DNA from: Dicyema japonicum
Taxonomy: Eukaryota > Dicyemida > Rhombozoa > Dicyemidae
NCBI GenBank assembly: GCA_011109175.1
Contig: RDEW01000018.1
Coordinates: 1,106,697 to 1,170,696 of the forward strand
Length of the DNA stretch: 64,000 bases
Direction of reading: 5' to 3'
Part shown: one piece after another, positions 59,997 to 64,000 of the stretch
Position numbering within the stretch: position 1 is the stretch's first letter
Layout of the letters: every line of letters starts with the position of its first letter
Translations under genes and position numbers: made by a program
Notes under the pieces: generated by a model
Told to the model about the DNA's origin: nothing
Seen by the model: the letters and a program-made list of their open reading frames with translations, nothing else
Databases searched by the model: none

Positions 59997-60376
59997 ATGT
60001 TTCGCTCCTTGTCGGATTCTATGATAGCCTTTATTGAAGAAATAAAATCAACGTCTTTAAAATATCCTCTGATTTTAGTCACATTCGAGAAGATTAAACA
60101 CTCAAGTTATGCAAATTCGTATATAAAACAATACTTGTGCAGATATCATGTGTATTCACACACATCTGTCCCGAATATCGGTTTCGTTGATCAAAACAAA
60201 CACATTTTCAGTTCTCTAGTAAACGTAAGTAAAACATCGAAATAGCTTCTGTTAAGTTACCTAAATACTCTTTTCGGGAAGCGTAGGGAGGTTTACAACA
60301 CCCCCGAACAAGCCTCGTAAGTTTTTACTGTTAAACTTGGATTCAACCAAGTTTTAGTGACCTCATTGATCAGTAG
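59997..60376 (+). CDS. Hypothetical protein of about 105 aa, micro-intron
   Basis: MFRSLSDSMIAFIEEIKSTS, YPLILVTFEKIKHSSYAN, PNIGFVDQNKHIFSSLVN, then a 21-nt GT-AG intron (60225-60245) and LLLSYLNTLFGKRREVYNTP with EQAS. A second intron of 35 or 41 nt (from 60317) leads to DLIDQ-stop. The in-frame continuation across a 21-nt intron is the main support. I do not recognise the family. Confidence 0.5.
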
Positions 60377-60806
60377 ATGGAATGAGAAGATCAGATATTT
60401 TGTGGCACAATGCCTGTTGAGATTTTTCGTAGACAAATGAATGAATAAAAAACTGCTTTTTACGTGTTCCACATAAGTCACAATAATATCCCTTGTGGGT
60501 TGATAGAAAATTGGCCGGGGTATTTTCTAACAACAGTTTTGACTTGTTCAATAAGTAACAATGACAAATTAGCATTTTATTAAAAATAATATAATAAAAT
60601 TTTTGACCTTGTTGACCGAAAAATGAAATTTTTGTATTGATTCCACACTAAGGAATCAGAATGGTTCACCAAAAATCTGTCATAGCATCCGGGCTATTGA
60701 TACCGTCCGGATTGATAGGTAAAATTTATCATTTGAAAACATCTTAGAGTTTTATAAACCCAGTGCCGATTTCCTTCAAAAATAAAAAAAATTTATTTTT
60801 AGTCAA

Positions 60807-60940
60807 TAAAGCGAGGCTTGCCAGAAAGAAAAGGGATCAACGAGAAGGGTAATGGCTGATCCAAAAAATTGGAATGGCCATACTCTGAGAGAACTCGTTC
60901 TCAATCCACGCAGCCGGCTTTCTCAACTAACATTTGTTTT
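60807..60940 (+). pseudogene. REL-RT retroelement tail
   Basis: Closely matches 63192-63330 of the tail copy: agaaagaaaagggatcaac, gaatggccatactc, ctcaactaacatttgttt. Only the last ~45 codons and 3' UTR remain. Confidence 0.75.
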
Positions 60941-61223
60941 TTTGTTAAATAATTGTCATTTAAAAAAATAAATAAATAAATAAAATAAAGTTGAAAATAG
61001 AAGAGTTATATAGATCGGTCCCTTTTTCCTTTAAAAAATAAAAAAATTTATTTTGAGACAACAAAGGGATTAAGGAAGAATAAAGTTAAAAATAGAGGAG
61101 GTCAAAAAATCGGTCCCTTAAAGTTATGGTTTAAGATTAAGGTTTAAGATTATTACTAAGCTTAGGTTTAGGGGGTTTTTGGGTTATTGTATAGAATTGA
61201 GGTTTAGGATTGCAACCTTTGAT
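60941..61223. other. AT-rich, loosely repeated sequence
   Basis: aaaataaataaataaa run and a ggtttaggattaagg-like stretch (61130-61210). No gene. Confidence 0.5.
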
Positions 61224-61441
61224 TAATGATTGATTTGTAAATAAGTATCTCAATATTATCGGTTTTTTCTAATTTTTTCGAATCTGCTTAAAGTAACGTT
61301 ATTTCGGTTTTTTTCCTTGGGGGCTTAACATCTAATGATTGATTTGTAAATAAGTATCTCAATATTATCGGTTTTTTCTAATTTTTTCGAATCTGCTTAA
61401 AGTAACGTTATTTCGGTTTTTTTCCTTGGGGGCTTAACATC
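61224..61441. repeat. 109-bp tandem duplication
   Basis: 61224-61332 and 61333-61441 appear identical (taatgattgatttgtaaata ... ggggcttaacatc). No coding content. Confidence 0.93.
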
Positions 61442-61589
61442 TCCCTTGGGATTTAACTTCTCTTTATTTTTCTTTGAAACAAATCTTAGTGGTTGTTAAT
61501 GTTTTCAAGAGATGAATTGATCTTATAAACCCGGACAGCATCAACGACCATCTTCTTATGAGATAAGACATTTATTAATTTTTAACAAT

Positions 61590-62695
61590 TGTTTTTTTGT
61601 TGATAGTAAAACTCCCTCATTTTTTCAGGGGAAATATCAAGATGGTAAGAGACTGCGTTTTTACTGAGGCAAATATTTGCAGAATTCTGAGTGATAATAA
61701 ATCCATTGACATTATATTTTATGACATGTGCTTCTTCTCCACAAATTCCTTTAGAGTTATTTAATTTTTACCTGTAATTGCTATATCATAATAAATCCAT
61801 TGACATTATATTTTATGACATGTGCTTCTTCTCCACAAATTCCTTTAGAGTTATTTAATTTTTACCTGTAATTGCTACATCTTCCAAATGTATTAATTTT
61901 TTATTTTTACAAACTTCAACTATAGCATCTACTGCAGCCTTTGTCATAACATAGCACGTGCCGGAACAATATGGAGGATATTCATCTAAGGGATACTCAT
62001 CGTAGGAAATTGCCCTTGGAATTTAACTTTGAAGTTACCATTTTGAATTCTCTCTCTGCGGGGTAATATTCTAAAATAAAAAAACGGCCATCTTGTTTGA
62101 TGCGGAATCCAAACTGAGAAATCCTTAATGTCAATGCTTCAATGTTGAAGAGGACATCGTCATTGACTTTAACAAAAAAATTAAATTTTCTAAAATTATA
62201 AAAAGCCCATCTTATTTTATTATTAAAAACCAACTTGAGAGCCTCAATGCTTTTGATGCTCAAATTGAAGTAAGAATCGTAAAAGTCTGCGAATATAAGA
62301 TCTCCATGTAGTTTTGATTCCTCATCCAGATAAGAAGGTCGTCCAGTTTTATAGTGTCCCATGAAAAATACTAACGTTGCATTAAATGCCTTCATTGTTT
62401 TCTTATCACCCCACGTGTCTCTTATCGCCTGCCTTCTTGCTTGATTTTTAGGTTCTAAGAAATAAATTAAATTTACCCGAAATTACCACTATCAAAGTAT
62501 CGGTTTTTTCTTTATCAAAGTATTTATAGAGTGAATCTTAAAGAACAGGATAATGAATAGTAAAGTCACCTGAGCTAAAACTTCAAAAATATTACTGCAA
62601 TGACTGCTAGGAAACGTTTTCTCCTTAAATACATCATTGTGAATAGTGTTTTCGTGAGAATATAAAATTGGAATGGCAAAACAATATTTATTCAT
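61590..62695 (-). pseudogene. Beta-1,3-galactosyltransferase pseudogene, inverted copy
   Basis: Collinear with 711-1727, including conserved micro-intron positions (22 nt at the first). Shared blocks: IFEVLAQVTLLFIILFFKI, NATLVFFMGHYKTGRPSYLD, VKVNDDVLFNIEALTLRI (first Asp of DxD now Asn), YPPYCSGTCYVM. Damage: one base lost near 62495 (KKKPIL-stop), a frame change near the second intron, and a 94-bp tandem duplication (61694-61881) spanning the third intron and exon start. Confidence 0.85.
61694..61881. repeat. 94-bp tandem duplication in the galactosyltransferase pseudogene
   Basis: 61694-61787 and 61788-61881 differ by one base near the end (ctat/ctac). The unit covers an exon end, the micro-intron and the next exon start. 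Confidence 0.93.
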
Positions 62696-63049
62696 TAATT
62701 CATATTCTTTGGTAAGCCCAGATTAAATATTATTCAATACAATTGGAAAATTAAAATCAATAATATTAATAATTTAATGTGAATGTGGGCTATTCAATCA
62801 ATTAAGCTTATCCAACAACATTTCCCAAATTTCCAAAAAAAACATGGTCTTGGTCCAACTGCTCTTCTAAAAAAGATAAATTAAATTATTATAATTTTTA
62901 ATAATATACATTTCAGTGATCTTAATTCTCACATAAAAATCGCCGCTTAATAATTTTTCCTCTTTCACATCCGAAAGATCTTTGGTCTGGGACGAAACTT
63001 GTGTTGACACATTCTAATGCACGAATCTTTTCAAATTAGTTCAGACACC
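62696..63049. other. No gene recognised
   Basis: AT-rich upstream flank of the pseudogene. Confidence 0.4.
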
Positions 63050-63330
63050 TGGAGCAGCTGCTTCGAACGCGGAAAACCTAAAAATCAAGAAATATTCTTT
63101 CCTCGTGGACCGATACCGATTTACTCTTGTTACGGTTGAGTCATCGGGAGCCGTTGATCCAATTACGGCTGAGTTCTTGCGCGAACCCGGAGAAATGCTT
63201 TCCAGAAAGAAAAGGGATCAACAAGAAGGGCAATGGCTGAGACAAAAGATTGGAATGGCCATACTCCGAGGGAACTCGTTCTCGATCCACGCAGCCGGCT
63301 TCCTCAACTAACATTTGTTTCTTTGTTAAA
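63050..63330 (+). pseudogene. REL-RT retroelement tail
   Basis: Reads KKYSFLVDRYRFTLVTVESS then GAVDPITAEFLREP, EGQWLRQKIGMAILRGNSFS and IHAAGFLN-stop at 63311. Open over this whole stretch. Same subfamily as 60.8 kb. Confidence 0.8.
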
Positions 63331-63374
63331 TATTTGTCTTTAATTTGCTAAAAAATAATAATAATTCATGTCGA

Positions 63375-63455
63375 ATGGCGAAGTGTAACGAGTTGCGGGA
63401 AATATGCTTGATGGCCCCTATTTCGAATCTCGCATGACTCTAAAACTCTAATAAT
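63375..63455 (+). mobile_element. SINE head fragment
   Basis: gcttgatggcccctatttcgaatctcgcatg parallels the gactgatgtcccctaattcgaatctcgctg head of copy C at 36.9 kb. The body is missing. Confidence 0.5.
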
Positions 63456-63603
63456 TGACTCGAGTCAATGTTTCCCTAACACTAATGATTAGGGCGATTT
63501 TTTTACTTTAGAAATTCGAAAGTTTGACCTAAAAATTGACTTTATTGACTTTAAGATTTCAAAATTTTTACCATTTTTGACAAAAAAATTTTTTTTAATA
63601 TGA

Positions 63604-63865
63604 GAGACAGTGGTTAGGTGTCGGGCAAAGTGGCTTAGGTCACGGGTTCGATTCTCGCTGCTGTTCACCTGGTGGAAGCTAAAAAAGGCTTGACGAGTGA
63701 CGCCGTCATCAGTGGACATCACTGCGGAACTGGATAGTCTGAAAGGACATACACCCAAGAAAAAGAAAACAAAAAAGTGAAGAGGATTTCTTGATCCTCC
63801 CTCGATTAGCAATTATAACTGTTCTTTGCTTAAAATAAAGTGTGTGTTCTGCCTGTGGGGAGCGA
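63604..63865 (+). mobile_element. tRNA-derived SINE, best copy (E)
   Basis: A-box-like tggttaggtg (63611-63620) and B-box ggttcgattct (63645-63655) at tRNA-like spacing. The body follows with gagtgacgccgtcatcagtg, cactgcggaactggatagtc and cacccaagaaaaag. The 3' end is cgattagcaattataactgttct then aaataaagtgtgtg. This copy defines the family layout used for copies A-D. Confidence 0.75.
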
Positions 63866-64000
63866 TAATGGCTCCTCACAAAGTGCGAACATTATTATCA
63901 AAGAAGCTAATCGAAAAATTTATTAAAATATAGAATAATGTAATTCAAAACGTTTTCAGGTTAAAAAATTCGGTATAATAATTTTAGCATTAATTAAAAT

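Noticed and set aside
59997-60376. ERCC4-type nuclease for the small hypothetical protein
   Set aside because: The resemblance is only hydrophobic pattern; the catalytic ERKxxxD motif is absent.
33280-61881. CRISPR array from repeated segments
   Set aside because: Repeats are contiguous tandem copies without spacers, and the genome is eukaryotic.

Overview
The window is eukaryotic and animal. It is AT-rich and repeat-dominated, with no operons or bacterial signals. Recognisable genes are metazoan: a beta-1,3-galactosyltransferase, an OXR1/NCOA7-type TLDc protein, tektin, an NK-2 class homeobox gene, ATP synthase subunit g, an intersectin-like EH/SH3/DH/PH protein, an RBBP6-like DWNN/RING protein, dUTPase and a DDX27-type DEAD-box helicase. 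The most telling trait is intron size. When exons are joined by homology and reading phase, nearly every intron is 20-29 nt, GT...AG, often ending TTTAG or AAAG. Together with animal genes and TGA used as a stop, this points to a dicyemid mesozoan (Dicyema-like), a group known for extremely short introns. That assignment is inference; the window holds no rRNA or other taxonomic marker.

Layout. 0-5 kb: galactosyltransferase gene, retroelement debris, and an R4-like element interrupting a repeat whose uninterrupted copy lies at 0.4-0.65 kb. 5-10 kb: an inverted pair of tRNA-derived SINEs and the fullest copy of a one-ORF reverse transcriptase family with a C-terminal CCHC/nuclease-like domain (called REL-RT here). 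10-17 kb: TLDc gene, Merlin transposase scrap, R4-like element, tektin. 17-24 kb: broken LINEs and simple repeats. 25-35 kb: NK-2 homeobox gene, ATP synthase g, intersectin-like gene, with a 5'-truncated REL-RT copy about 90 bp upstream of its start. 36-44 kb: LINE and SINE fragments around the RBBP6-like gene. 45-52 kb: dUTPase, an RTE-like LINE, a LINE ORF1 with zinc knuckles, then an intact 320-codon ORF of unknown function behind a duplicated TATA/start region. 54-58 kb: a DDX27 gene split into two oppositely oriented halves, and a coiled-coil gene. 58-64 kb: LINE debris, a small unknown gene, an inverted decayed copy of the galactosyltransferase, REL-RT tails and SINEs.

The genes do not form a pathway; they are ordinary single genes scattered among retroelements. 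Two patterns run across the window: recent head-to-tail duplications of about 94-139 bp, several cutting into genes, and single-base frame breaks or in-frame stops in otherwise well conserved genes. The breaks may be decay or draft-assembly indels; the sequence alone cannot decide.
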